The position numbers and the translations under genes are program-made. The notes under the pieces are model-generated. The model did not search any database, was not told the DNA's origin, and saw only the letters and a list, made by a program, of their open reading frames with translations. A DNA stretch of 64,000 nt from Jeotgalibaca ciconiae (lineage in GTDB: Bacteria > Bacillota > Bacilli > Lactobacillales > Aerococcaceae), in assembly GCF_003955755.1 (NCBI RefSeq), contig NZ_CP034465.1, positions 2,040,001 through 2,104,000 of the forward strand, written 5' to 3'. Each line of letters opens with the position of its first letter. Within the stretch, counting starts at the first letter, position 1. This document shows positions 1 to 8,109 of this stretch, in pieces.

Positions 1-1
1 A

Positions 2-484
2 ATCGCTACCGAACCACAAATTCTTAGAGAAATAGATGAAGTTTTTATCGCGAAGTATGCTGAGCCATTAAATCTTCCGATGACTTCAAGGCTACTGTTC
101 GATTTGTATTTCAATATTATCAATCACTTCCACAATTCCGAAGAAATTGAGGATAGAGCCTACACCGAACTTTCTGAGCTGTTAGTAGGAGGAACTGAAA
201 ATCCAATCTATGATCAAATAGCGAACCTTGTCAGCCAAAATAAAGCTGACACAGAGGCATATGATATTCGTTTTGACCACTCGACTTCTGAAATGTTACG
301 AACCGACATGGATACCTACGAGATAAGTATGAATATTGTTGAACGTCGTCAATATCCAAGACGGTCTAGCAAAGAAAGCATACGCACTGTCCATCCGTGT
401 GTCGCGACTATAAAAGTAATCGAGACCGATGAAGAGGGGATCCCGACAAAATTACAGTTGGCGGCGATTGAGGCAGTGGATTAA
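2..484 (+). CDS. Hypothetical protein, 5' end outside window
   Basis: The frame is open from the first bases of the window, so the gene starts upstream and only the C-terminal 160 or so residues are visible. An internal ATG at 80 is not preceded by a convincing ribosome binding site and is probably not the start. The visible part is acidic and helical-looking, with no signal peptide, membrane segment, cysteine motif or recognisable catalytic motif. A lipoprotein gene follows 73 bp downstream on the same strand, so the two may be co-transcribed. I do not recognise the family and assign no function. That it is a real gene is likely from the long open frame and ordinary codon use. Confidence 0.6.
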   Translation: MATEPQILREIDEVFIAKYAEPLNLPMTSRLLFDLYFNIINHFHNSEEIEDRAYTELSELLVGGTENPIYDQIANLVSQNKADTEAYDIRFDHSTSEMLRTDMDTYEISMNIVERRQYPRRSSKESIRTVHPCVATIKVIETDEEGIPTKLQLAAIEAVD

Positions 485-556
485 AATGACTACATTCATA
501 CTTAATGGGTATAGAAAATATTTGGGCTATAAAACCATATGACTAGGAGCAAAGAC

Positions 557-1153
557 ATGAAGAAAATACGAGTTTTACTAAGTGTTAGCTTATTATTATT
601 GCTAACTGCTTGCAACGGGGAAGAATTAGAAGAAACCAAAGTCACTAGTGAAGAAGTTGTTGTAGAAGCTATAATTGATGATTCGCTCGTGGGCGTATAT
701 GAGTACATAAGTCCGATCCAAGAAGATACACCAGAAGAAGAGGTTTTATTGGAACTATCGAGTGACGGGAAGTTCGTGCACAGCCGAACTTATTATGAAG
801 ACGCTGATAAGGAAGGTATCGAATTCGCAGAGTCATCACTAGGATATGTCATGAAAGACGAAGGAGATCTTAATTCCTATCTCATTGATTCATCAGCAGA
901 TTTCAAGATTGAAACGTTGATAACAAAAAAAGTTTTCCAAAGTGAAGATGAAATGATGACTGCTATCGAAAATTACTCAGAAGAATATATTCCTTATTAT
1001 GACAGAGAGTATGAAATTGCCGAAGATTACATTCATATCACATTGACTGCAACAGAAGAAACAATGAGTGGGCAACAAGAAGGAAATCAGCCGATACTAG
1101 AAACAATAGAAGAAGGTATCATGTTTGAAGGGAAATTATTCCAGAAACGATAA
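557..1153 (+). CDS. Predicted lipoprotein, unknown function
   Basis: Encodes about 198 residues. The start at 557 is chosen over the in-frame ATG at 539 because AGGAG lies at 545-549, correctly placed for 557, and because it puts a classic lipoprotein signal at the N-terminus: basic MKKIR, a leucine-rich core, then lipobox LTAC with the lipidated Cys at residue 19. The mature part is very acidic (many Glu/Asp) and has no metal or catalytic motif that I recognise. The protein should be exported, lipid-anchored and face outward. Function is not assigned. The upstream gene is close and co-oriented. Confidence 0.75.
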   Translation: MKKIRVLLSVSLLLLLTACNGEELEETKVTSEEVVVEAIIDDSLVGVYEYISPIQEDTPEEEVLLELSSDGKFVHSRTYYEDADKEGIEFAESSLGYVMKDEGDLNSYLIDSSADFKIETLITKKVFQSEDEMMTAIENYSEEYIPYYDREYEIAEDYIHITLTATEETMSGQQEGNQPILETIEEGIMFEGKLFQKR

Positions 1154-1174
1154 ATAATTGAGAGAATGTCTAAA

Positions 1175-1218
1175 AAGCAGGGAGTATTTTATTCTGAAAA
1201 GAATGTTGCTTCCTGCTT
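1175..1218 (+). terminator. Possible weak terminator
   Basis: AAGCAGGGA at 1175-1183 can pair with TTCCTGCTT at 1210-1218 with one G-T pair. The loop is long (26 nt) and no U-run follows, so this is a weak call placed between the lipoprotein and the oxidoreductase gene. Confidence 0.3.
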
Positions 1219-1357
1219 ATATTTATATGCTATAAAGAAGAGTGCTACAAAATCCACCTCTTCAATAAGTTGGAGTGTTTACATCTTTCTTGTCGAATCT
1301 CCCATTATTTAATATATAATGGAAGATATTCATCAACTCAAAAGGAGAAAAATAAAC

Positions 1358-1963
1358 ATGAAGGCACTCATTGTTTACGCACACCCAAGAAAAGAAAGTT
1401 TTTCATACGCACTATTAAATCGAGTAAAAAAGGTACTCGAGAAAAAGAACTATGAAGTAGAAGTGAGAGACTTATACGCAATGAATTTTAATCCTATTCT
1501 GGATGGACCGGACATGATCTATACCAATGAAGGTGATTTCGTTCGTGAAAATAATGAATACCCAGCAGATGTCAAAATCGAACAGCAGTTGATTATGGAA
1601 AGCGAGTTACTGATTTATCTATTCCCAATCTGGTGGAACGGTATGCCAGCCATCATGAAAGGATACATTGACCGGGTATTCCAACATGGTTTTGCCTATA
1701 GTTTTACCTCTGATGAACCTAAAAGACGATTCACAGGAAAACGGGCTTTATTTTTGACACCTACTGGTCAGCCGCAAAGTCTGACAGGTGAGGATACAAA
1801 GATTACCCAAGCCATTAAAACATTAACCTCTGAATGGTTGTTCAATAGTATTGACGTAGAAATTATTGACCATATCTTCTATGGCAGAGTGCCTTATCTC
1901 TCAAGGGAAGAGCTTGAAGATTATATAGAGGAAACAGAAGAAATTATTGACGCACGCGTTTAG
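1358..1963 (+). CDS. NAD(P)H quinone-type oxidoreductase (Flavodoxin_2)
   Basis: Encodes 201 residues with a flavodoxin-like fold of the NQO1/KefF/MdaB type. The N-terminus MKALIVYAHPRKESFSYAL is the phosphate-binding loop of this family, and LIYLFPIWWNGMPAIMKGY followed by DRVF is the typical second flavin/substrate segment. Such enzymes carry FMN or FAD and reduce quinones or related acceptors with two electrons from NAD(P)H in the cytoplasm. The start at 1358 has AAAGGAG just upstream; the longer frame back to 1319 lacks one. The gene stands alone, with a hairpin behind it. The exact acceptor cannot be inferred. Confidence 0.85.
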   Translation: MKALIVYAHPRKESFSYALLNRVKKVLEKKNYEVEVRDLYAMNFNPILDGPDMIYTNEGDFVRENNEYPADVKIEQQLIMESELLIYLFPIWWNGMPAIMKGYIDRVFQHGFAYSFTSDEPKRRFTGKRALFLTPTGQPQSLTGEDTKITQAIKTLTSEWLFNSIDVEIIDHIFYGRVPYLSREELEDYIEETEEIIDARV

Positions 1964-2008
1964 GATGAATTTTACTTCATAATAAGTGGAAAAAGAAAAA
2001 CATTCCAA

Positions 2009-2039
2009 AACAAGCAGCCTCCATATGGGGCTGCTTGTT
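2009..2039. terminator. Shared terminator between convergent genes
   Basis: An 11-bp perfect stem: AACAAGCAGCC at 2009-2019 pairs with GGCTGCTTGTT at 2029-2039. It lies between the convergent oxidoreductase and permease genes, so it can serve both. A T-rich tract follows on the minus strand only. Confidence 0.6.
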
Positions 2040-2057
2040 CGATAATCTATGCCAATA

Positions 2058-3398
2058 TTATTCTTCTTCAATTAAAACGGGAGCTTTTTGATTTTTTTGA
2101 GTATATAAGAAAACAGGAACACCCAACAGAGTCAAGACGATTCCCAATAAAGCGTTGAACGGCTGCGTCAGCAGAGTACTCATTAAAATAAACAAGCCTC
2201 CTGCAATTGCTACCAGCGGAATAAAGGGATAGAGCGGCACTTTGTAAGAGCGCTCAATTGCTGGTTTTCTTTTCCGCAGGATAATGACTGCCAGGAAAGT
2301 CATGGTAGAGAAAATCCATATAACGAATACAATCAAATCAGTCAGCTGATTGAACGAACCGGACAGCATCATCACGACAGAGATAGAAACAATCATTATG
2401 CCGCCATTCATTGGGACATAAGTTTTGGGATGCAAAACACCGAACCAGTCAGCAAAGGGAAGCAATCCTCTTTTTGCCAGTACATAGGGAATGCGTATAG
2501 CAGAAATGAAGTAGCCATTCATTGCACCAAAAACAGAGATTAAAATTCCAACCGTGATTAATTTGCCGCCAATACCTGGAAATAACTTTGAAGCAACGGC
2601 AGCTGCAGGTGTAGCAGTTCCTGCCAGAGTCGCACTATCGACTACAAAAAGATAGGCAACATTAATCGCTAGATAGACGGCCATAACGATGGAGAGTCCA
2701 CCGACAATTACACGCGGCAATGTCTTCCCGGGATTTTTCATTTCTCCCGCCAACGTACCAACGTTCATCCAACCATCATAAGCAAAAAGGGTGGCAACCA
2801 GTGCCGAGCTAAGAGCAGTCAGGAAAGAATGGTCTTCTGAAACAAAAGGCATAAGGCTCTGTTGACCTCCTCCAGGATAAAGTAACCCAGCAATAATGAT
2901 AATAAAAAGAGGAATAAGTTTCAGGAAAGTAGCGACATTTTGAATCCTGCTGCCATGCTTCGTTCCCATAAAATTCATGAGGGCTATAAAGAGGGCGGTC
3001 CCAATCGCAATGGGAATGATCAATTGATCACTTAACCCGAAAAGATTGATAACTTGCGTCGCAAAGATAATGGCCAAAGCCGCAAAGTTTGCTGGGAAAT
3101 AAACAATCATCTGTGCCCATCCAGCCAGAAACCCCCAAATCTTTCCATATACTTTTTCCATATACAGCATTAATCCGCCCGATTCCGAGTAAATCGTGCC
3201 AATTTCAGCAACAGTCAGACCACCAGTGATGGTAATGATACCGGCAACAAACCAAGCCAACAGCCCGACACCCGGGGCCCCGCTAGCAGAATACACCGCT
3301 GTAGGCTTAAAGAAGACCCCCGCTCCAATTACAGTACCCACTAATACTGTCAGCGCAGTCAAGCCGCTGATACTTTTTTTCAATTCTGTTTTCTCCAT
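2058..3398 (-). CDS. APC-family amino acid permease (SteT/LAT-like)
   Basis: Encodes 446 residues with about 12 hydrophobic helices. The start segment LTALTVLVGTVIGAGVFF contains the helix I motif (G-T-V-I-G-A-G) that binds the substrate backbone in the APC superfamily. Overall length and sequence character match the LAT group that includes the B. subtilis serine/threonine exchanger SteT. It should lie in the cytoplasmic membrane and move or exchange amino acids; the particular substrate is inference. It has its own promoter at 3445-3473 and is separated from the upstream aldolase gene by a strong hairpin, so it is probably a single-gene transcript. Confidence 0.85.
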   Translation of the reverse strand: MEKTELKKSISGLTALTVLVGTVIGAGVFFKPTAVYSASGAPGVGLLAWFVAGIITITGGLTVAEIGTIYSESGGLMLYMEKVYGKIWGFLAGWAQMIVYFPANFAALAIIFATQVINLFGLSDQLIIPIAIGTALFIALMNFMGTKHGSRIQNVATFLKLIPLFIIIIAGLLYPGGGQQSLMPFVSEDHSFLTALSSALVATLFAYDGWMNVGTLAGEMKNPGKTLPRVIVGGLSIVMAVYLAINVAYLFVVDSATLAGTATPAAAVASKLFPGIGGKLITVGILISVFGAMNGYFISAIRIPYVLAKRGLLPFADWFGVLHPKTYVPMNGGIMIVSISVVMMLSGSFNQLTDLIVFVIWIFSTMTFLAVIILRKRKPAIERSYKVPLYPFIPLVAIAGGLFILMSTLLTQPFNALLGIVLTLLGVPVFLYTQKNQKAPVLIEEE

Positions 3399-3444
3399 GT
3401 TTTCTAATTCTCCTAAATTTCCTTTGTCAGCGATACATCCCTAC

Positions 3445-3473
3445 ATTCTAGGGACGAAAAAACGATTCGTCAA
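3445..3473 (-). promoter_or_regulatory. Sigma-A promoter of the permease gene
   Basis: Read on the minus strand: TTGACG (3473-3468), a 17-bp spacer, then TAGAAT (3450-3445). Spacing and hexamers are close to consensus. It predicts a 5' UTR of about 40 nt before the ATG at 3398. Confidence 0.65.
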
Positions 3474-3685
3474 GAACTATTTCATAGCAGAATCAACAAA
3501 TATGGCGCAGGCATTTTTATTGCCTGTGCTACCTGCCATGAATAGGCAAGAGAAGGGTTTTGATTTGCCGTCTCTGATTAAAAAAGGAAACACCGATATG
3601 AAAGATAACCTTCAGAAAAGTATTTTATGTTTCTTTTAGATCAAATGGAATGGAAAAGTGGGAAGGCCGAGCGATTCCTGCTGTC

Positions 3686-3741
3686 AAAAATACCTCCTTC
3701 ACGTAATCAACTGCTAAGCCTTTCGTGAAGGAGGTATTTTT
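3686..3741 (-). terminator. Strong terminator after the aldolase gene
   Basis: A perfect 18-bp inverted repeat: 3686-3703 (AAAAATACCTCCTTCACG) pairs with 3724-3741. The A/T ends give a U-run in either direction. It sits 70 bp beyond the aldolase stop. Confidence 0.8.
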
Positions 3742-3809
3742 CTTTATATTCATTTTACATCTGTAAATCCTCTTAAAAATGATCGTCACAGCATTCTACT
3801 TCTGTCTTT

Positions 3810-4706
3810 CTAAGCTTTTTTATTTACGGAAGCATCAAAAATGCTATCAATTGCATCCTTTAATGCGGCGTTAAATTCCTCATCGGTCTGGTTGACGTTC
3901 AGGTCTTGGGAGAGAGCACGGGAGAAGCTGGCGATCAAACCATCATTTTCTTTCAGTTTTTCGTTTGCCTCATCCCTTGAATAACCGCCGGAAAGGGCCA
4001 CGACCCGAAGAACATTTGGATGGTCAATGGTTTCTTTATAAGTATTAGCCACAGTAGGAATTGTCAACTTCAACATAACATGATCGTCTTCGTGTAAGGT
4101 ATCCAGATTCCGCAGCAATTCTTCTTTCAGAATAGTCTCCACTTCATCTTTTTTCTCACTATAGATGTCGACTTCAGGTTCGATGATTGGCACAAGCCCC
4201 GCATCCAGAATCTGTCTGGCAACTTCAAATTGTTGCTCGACAACTGCCCGGATTCCTTCTGGGTTCAGCTCCTTGATGACCGAACGCATCTTGGTACCGA
4301 AAACTTGTCGTTCCTTCGCTTTAGCGAGAAGCTCCGCCAAACCGGGGATAGGCTTCATCAATTGAACACCGTTAGAAAGTTCAGCCAGTCCCTTGTCGAC
4401 TTTAAGAAATGGAACAATTTCCTTCTTTTCCCACAAGAACTCCGAGCTGTACAAGTCTTGAATCTTGCTTTCCATCGTTTGCTCAAACAGAATGGCACCT
4501 AGAATTTGCTTGGAGTCAAACGAAGGCGATGTGATGATTCTAGTACGCATCTGATGGACCAGGTCAAACATTTCTTCTTCTGTTGAATACGCGTCTTCTT
4601 CAACACCATAAAGTTTCAAAGCTTTGGGCGTACTGCCGCCACTTTGATCCAAAGCTGCAATAAACCCTTCTCTATTCTGAATGACTTTTAACTGTTCTTG
4701 ATTCAT
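3810..4706 (-). CDS. fda: Fructose-bisphosphate aldolase, class I
   Basis: Encodes 298 residues, the usual length of the bacterial class I enzyme. It interconverts fructose 1,6-bisphosphate with dihydroxyacetone phosphate and glyceraldehyde 3-phosphate through a lysine Schiff base, without metal. Family signatures visible are [17 protein letters not shown] near the N-terminus, [12 protein letters not shown] in the middle, VMLKLTIPT (the barrel strand expected to carry the Schiff-base lysine) and [13 protein letters not shown] toward the C-terminus. A good site, GAGGAGG, precedes the ATG. The gene is isolated by a strong terminator. Many relatives carry a class II enzyme instead of or beside this one, which the window cannot show. 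Confidence 0.93.
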   Translation of the reverse strand: MNQEQLKVIQNREGFIAALDQSGGSTPKALKLYGVEEDAYSTEEEMFDLVHQMRTRIITSPSFDSKQILGAILFEQTMESKIQDLYSSEFLWEKKEIVPFLKVDKGLAELSNGVQLMKPIPGLAELLAKAKERQVFGTKMRSVIKELNPEGIRAVVEQQFEVARQILDAGLVPIIEPEVDIYSEKKDEVETILKEELLRNLDTLHEDDHVMLKLTIPTVANTYKETIDHPNVLRVVALSGGYSRDEANEKLKENDGLIASFSRALSQDLNVNQTDEEFNAALKDAIDSIFDASVNKKA

Positions 4707-4892
4707 AGTGATTTTTCCTCCTCTTTCATTTGTACAAGCTATAACTATATTTAAAGTGTAACGTTAATCGAGGAAAATGAACAGCAAGAAGCCTTGAAAA
4801 AACTTTTCGGATGAACCCAGTTTGATTTTATAAAAGAGATTTCCTCTCCTAACAACTTAGCAGTGAATCAGCTTCCGATTTATTGCAACTTT

Positions 4893-4989
4893 CAACAGTT
4901 GCAAGCCTTATTTCATTTTCAACTGACGAATTTACCCCAAAAACAACAGTTGCAAGCAAAAATCTGTTTTCAACTGAGGAATAACTCCA
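4893..4989. repeat. 51-bp-period repeat, locus 1 (two units)
   Basis: CAACAGTTGCAAG occurs at 4893 and again at 4944, exactly 51 bp apart. Each copy is followed after about 10 bases by TTTTCAACTG. Within a unit CAGTTG and CAACTG are inverted, so each could form a short hairpin. The last unit carries the AAAAATCTG spacer that also marks the last unit at the 28.4 kb locus. The rest of 4707-5223 holds no gene that I can support. Confidence 0.7.
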
Positions 4990-5092
4990 CACAGAAGGAA
5001 ACCTATACAAAAAAAGATTCCACCGGATAGAATCCTTCAGTATGTTAAAACAATAAAAGGATGTCAGATGGTAACATCTAGTAAATAGGATT

Positions 5093-5124
5093 CAAAAGGG
5101 TCATCGAGAAATATTTGACACATA
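5093..5124. mobile_element. Solo ISLre2-type terminal sequence
   Basis: The stretch from AAATAGGATTCAAAAGGGTC through ATTTGACACATA matches, with one difference, the right end of the ISLre2 element near 45.4 kb. No transposase lies beside it, so it is a relic or a solo end left by deletion. Confidence 0.5.
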
Positions 5125-5223
5125 TCACAAGTTTTTTATTTAATGATTTTGAAAGCACCATGTTACAATAAATTTTGAGACTGAGTAACAAAAAATATCT
5201 AATTAAAAGAAGAGGGAAAAACT

Positions 5224-5427
5224 ATGTACAGCGGAAAAGATAAACAGTTCCATTGTGATAACTGTGAAAAAGTCATCGAAACAGGAGAAAAATGTTGGGT
5301 AAAGTGGGGATTTCCTCCCAGCCATCTAAGAACGCAGACGATGCCTGTTAAAGTGTTTGAATTTGAAAATGCTCCAATTATTTGTAGTGACTGTTCAAAT
5401 AAAGATTTAAAGTTTTCCGATTTTTAG
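5224..5427 (+). CDS. Small zinc-ribbon-like protein, copy 1
   Basis: Encodes 67 residues with two CxxC pairs, C11/C14 (CDNC) and C54/C57 (CSDC), plus a lone C24. The spacing suggests a zinc ribbon that pinches a central loop containing WVKWGFPPSHLR. There is no signal peptide. A paralogue at 27972 differs at only 6 of 67 positions. AGAGGG precedes the ATG with usual spacing. Both copies lie beside the 51-bp-period repeat. I do not recognise a named family; binding of zinc is inference from the cysteines and the role is unknown. Confidence 0.7.
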   Translation: MYSGKDKQFHCDNCEKVIETGEKCWVKWGFPPSHLRTQTMPVKVFEFENAPIICSDCSNKDLKFSDF

Positions 5428-5632
5428 TTTTATTTGCGCATCATATTATTTTTTCTATGATAACTAAATTTAATATTACGATTAAAGCCACTTTAATTAA
5501 GAAAGACTAACTATAAGAAGTCAATAGAAAAGATTCATATTCTCTAAAAATAATTTTTTGTTGTATGAGAGATAAATAATGCACTAGAGGGCATACTAAA
5601 TAAACCCAACAGTTGTTGTTTTTTAAAATTGA

Positions 5633-6817
5633 TTATTGAATTTTGTAAGCTTCATTGTTCTTTAGAATCGCATGGACGATATAACAAAGCTTTCGAGCGA
5701 CTGCGCCAACGGCAGTAAAGTGATGTTTTCCTTCCGATATTTTTTTCTGATAAAAAGCTTTTAGAGTCGGATCATGGTTTGACGCAACTAGCGCAGCTGA
5801 GAATAAGGCTTTTCGCAAGTAAGGCGAACCTCGTTTACTCATGACATTACGGGAGGCTTCGAACTCTCCAGACTGTGTGACAGAGGCATCAATTTCTGCA
5901 TAAGCTACAAGTTTTTTAGGTGTACTGAAGCGGCTGATATCGCCAATTTCGCCTAGAATTGTGGCACCATTTGTATAGCTAATCCCAGGAATGGTGAGAA
6001 TAACGGAATCTAACTGTTTCATTCGTTGTTCAATTTGTTGGTCCACTTCTTCCACTTGCGTTTCTAAAAACATTAATTGTTCAAGCATAGAACGAAGCTG
6101 AAAAAGATAAGCATCCTGAGCGAGAGTTATTCCGAAGGAATTAGCGGCAGCTTGTTTCAATTTTTCTGCTTTCTCTAATCGTAAGCGGCCCCGGCTCTTT
6201 TCAGATAAAAACTGGGCTAGTTTTTCTGTTGGAAGAGCATTAATCGCTTCAGGCGAGGATAGTTCATAAAGGACCTGTTTGGAAGCTTTTCCAAAAATTC
6301 CTTGTTTAGAAAATACTGTCTCGTATTCAGGAAATATTTGATCAATGACGGCAATAATTTTACGTTTAAAATCGCTAGCTGTTCCTTTTAAATAAGACCG
6401 ATAACGTGCCAGTTGTTTTAATTCAAGTAAGGGCTCATCACTCAAAGCAGATTCACCAAAGGAACCATAACGAATTAAATCAGCAATTAAAACAGAATCA
6501 ATTCGATCATTTTTTCGTTTTCGAATTTCAGTTCCTTTTCGCCAACCATCGGTTTGGATGGGATTAATGACATGAACTGTATATTGATTCGTATCAAGGA
6601 ATGAAAACAAGGCTAACCAATAATGGCCTGTGGCTTCCATAACAATAGAAAAGTTACCAGGATCTATTGAAAAGCGATTAAGCTGTTGGAGGAGTTGTTC
6701 ACCGCCTTCTGTTGTGTTTTTAAAGGAAAAGCCTTTCAGCAAGATTTTTCCAGTGTCAGACATAATAGAAGCAGCGTGTGTACGTTTTCCAATATCAATA
6801 CCAAGATAAAACATCAT
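5633..6817 (-). CDS. IS110-family transposase (DEDD)
   Basis: Encodes 394 residues. The N-terminal RuvC-like DEDD domain shows YLGIDIGK, then VMEATGHYW, then KNDRIDSVLIADLI, supplying the acidic residues. The C-terminal Tnp_20 domain has ILTIPGIS and the SKRGSPYLRKALF motif with the conserved serine. The family recombines circular element DNA into short target sites, and recent work on IS621 showed that a structured bridge RNA from the element guides it. The start at 6817 is chosen because AGTAGG lies just upstream; a GTG at 6823 is the alternative. The gene looks intact, so the element may be active. Flanking ends are not resolved. Confidence 0.9.
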   Translation of the reverse strand: MMFYLGIDIGKRTHAASIMSDTGKILLKGFSFKNTTEGGEQLLQQLNRFSIDPGNFSIVMEATGHYWLALFSFLDTNQYTVHVINPIQTDGWRKGTEIRKRKNDRIDSVLIADLIRYGSFGESALSDEPLLELKQLARYRSYLKGTASDFKRKIIAVIDQIFPEYETVFSKQGIFGKASKQVLYELSSPEAINALPTEKLAQFLSEKSRGRLRLEKAEKLKQAAANSFGITLAQDAYLFQLRSMLEQLMFLETQVEEVDQQIEQRMKQLDSVILTIPGISYTNGATILGEIGDISRFSTPKKLVAYAEIDASVTQSGEFEASRNVMSKRGSPYLRKALFSAALVASNHDPTLKAFYQKKISEGKHHFTAVGAVARKLCYIVHAILKNNEAYKIQ

Positions 6818-6823
6818 AAACAC

Positions 6824-6990
6824 CTACTTATATAAATTTTGGATTGGTAGGACCACTCATCTGAAAAGCACCACTGCCTTGTGGTAAATACGGAGTAATA
6901 TCATAAAGATATTCAACATCTAACTTATACGTAGATTGCTTAACAGAGAGAGATCAGTCTTTCGATTACGAGTTCATGGGACCCAAGGAA
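6824..6990 (-). ncRNA. Possible IS110 bridge-RNA region
   Basis: In the IS110 subgroup the guide RNA is encoded in the non-coding end upstream of the transposase. Here that region holds small hairpins such as ACCAC-N6-GTGGT (6870-6885) and GATATTACT/ATATC-rich stems. The extent is a guess. In the IS1111 subgroup the RNA would instead lie downstream, in 5428-5632. I see no direct proof for either. Confidence 0.25.
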
Positions 6991-7137
6991 GATACGATCC
7001 AACCTCTCAATCCATTAAACAAATTATCCCATGAAAGAGATAAAAGAAACTATTGGTTTCTAGGGTCACCCACAGAAAAACCGGAAGGTAAAAACCCTAA
7101 ATATAATATACAAGTAAAATTAAATAAACAAAATTGA
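6907..7137 (+). pseudogene. Possible 3' tail of a gene cut by IS110
   Basis: One frame is open for 76 codons from 6907 to a TGA at 7135-7137 and translates to protein-like sequence including YEFMGPKEDTIQPLNPL and YWFLGSPTEKPEGKNP. It has no start codon context, and a strong terminator begins at the very next base. That is what the remaining end of a gene interrupted by the IS would look like. No matching 5' part is visible on the other side of the IS. It competes with the bridge-RNA reading of the same DNA, so confidence is low. Confidence 0.25.
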
Positions 7138-7181
7138 AATCCTAGAAAGTAGTGAGATTGCTGCTTTCTAGGATTTTTTTG
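7138..7181 (+). terminator. Rho-independent terminator
   Basis: AATCCTAGAAAG (7138-7149) pairs perfectly with CTTTCTAGGATT (7164-7175) and is followed by a run of seven T. The nearest upstream coding-like frame ends exactly at 7137. The rest of 7182-7361 shows no feature. Confidence 0.75.
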
Positions 7182-7361
7182 ATGGAAATTTGTAAGAATA
7201 GCGTCGACTTCTTAGGGTAACCCTTCTATCCTCACAATTGATCTAAAAAAATATATATGAACTGAATCGACTGGTTTAGCAGCAATTATCCGTCTTCAAA
7301 GTAATAGTTAGGATGTCCATTTATAGAAGGAAAATCAAAGTAAACTTAGTCTTCGTTACGT

Positions 7362-7922
7362 TCACCCCAATTTTTCTAAAGTTTGTTTATATAGCTCAAT
7401 AATTTCTTCACGACTAATTTTATCTTGATTATTTTTATACCAATGGACGGATTGAATCGTGATCCCCATAATAATTTGTCCTTTGTATTCATTCATCATT
7501 GTTATATCACTATTATCCTCGCCTGTGTTTACATGGTTTCTTAACATACGCTGCCCATACTCTTGAACACTTTCTAACTCTACAATAATGTCCGCATTCA
7601 TTTGAAGACTGAAAATGAGATATAGCAAATTATCAAATTGGTTTAGTAGTTGTTCGAAAACCAAAATAAAAAAGTTATCTTCTTCATTCTCTAAATTTTG
7701 AAACGCACGATCAAAAATTATATTCATTTTATGCTTAATGAAAAAAGTTAGAAAATCATATTTGTCTAAAAAATGTTTGTAAAAAGTTGGGCGTCGGATC
7801 ATCGCTTCATCGCATAATTCCTGCACTGAAATTTTCTCAAATTCCTTTTCATGTAACAATTTCTCAAAAGCTTCGATAAGTGATATATATGTTTTTTGAA
7901 TTCTTAAATCTAAATTTTCCAC
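7362..7922 (-). CDS. TetR-family transcriptional regulator
   Basis: Encodes 186 residues. The N-terminal helix-turn-helix is typical of TetR proteins: residues about 10-55 include EKISVQELCDEAMIRRPTFYKHF, shown here only by its ends EKISVQEL and RRPTFYKHF. The rest is a helical, poorly conserved ligand-binding and dimer domain. It is divergent from an ABC exporter and there is a long palindrome between them at 7966-7987, so it most likely represses the exporter and itself until an unknown compound binds. This arrangement is common for TetR-controlled drug or peptide exporters. The inducer is unknown. Confidence 0.85.
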   Translation of the reverse strand: MENLDLRIQKTYISLIEAFEKLLHEKEFEKISVQELCDEAMIRRPTFYKHFLDKYDFLTFFIKHKMNIIFDRAFQNLENEEDNFFILVFEQLLNQFDNLLYLIFSLQMNADIIVELESVQEYGQRMLRNHVNTGEDNSDITMMNEYKGQIIMGITIQSVHWYKNNQDKISREEIIELYKQTLEKLG

Positions 7923-7965
7923 TTTAAAAACCTACTCCTTCATAATTAATTAACATTTCAACCCT

Positions 7966-7987
7966 ATCTGTTAATTAATTAACAGAT
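7966..7987. promoter_or_regulatory. Palindromic operator, likely TetR site
   Basis: A perfect 22-bp palindrome centred on GTTAATTAATTAAC, in the 187-bp gap between the divergent TetR and ABC genes. A partial second copy, TAATTAATTAAC, lies at 7943-7954, nearer the TetR gene. Length and position fit a TetR-family operator; binding is inference. Confidence 0.6.
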
Positions 7988-8002
7988 GCAAAATTATGTC
8001 TC

Positions 8003-8030
8003 TTGTTCTAGATTTCTATTCAAGTATAAT
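8003..8030 (+). promoter_or_regulatory. Promoter of the ABC exporter operon
   Basis: TTGTTC at 8003-8008, a 16-bp spacer, TATAAT at 8025-8030. It lies just downstream of the palindrome, so a bound repressor would block it. Confidence 0.55.
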
Positions 8031-8109
8031 CGTTAATGTGGCAAATGTAAATAAAGAAACAAATGTTAAATAACTATCAAATGAATAATAAATGAAAGTA
8101 GGTAAACGA

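Noticed and set aside
3196-3639. 147-codon ORF opposite the permease gene
   Set aside because: Shadow of the permease coding region on the other strand; codon use and lack of ribosome site argue against it.
3399-3700. T-box or other riboswitch before the amino acid permease
   Set aside because: The promoter at 3445-3473 leaves only about 40 nt of leader, too short for a T-box, and no T-box motif was seen.
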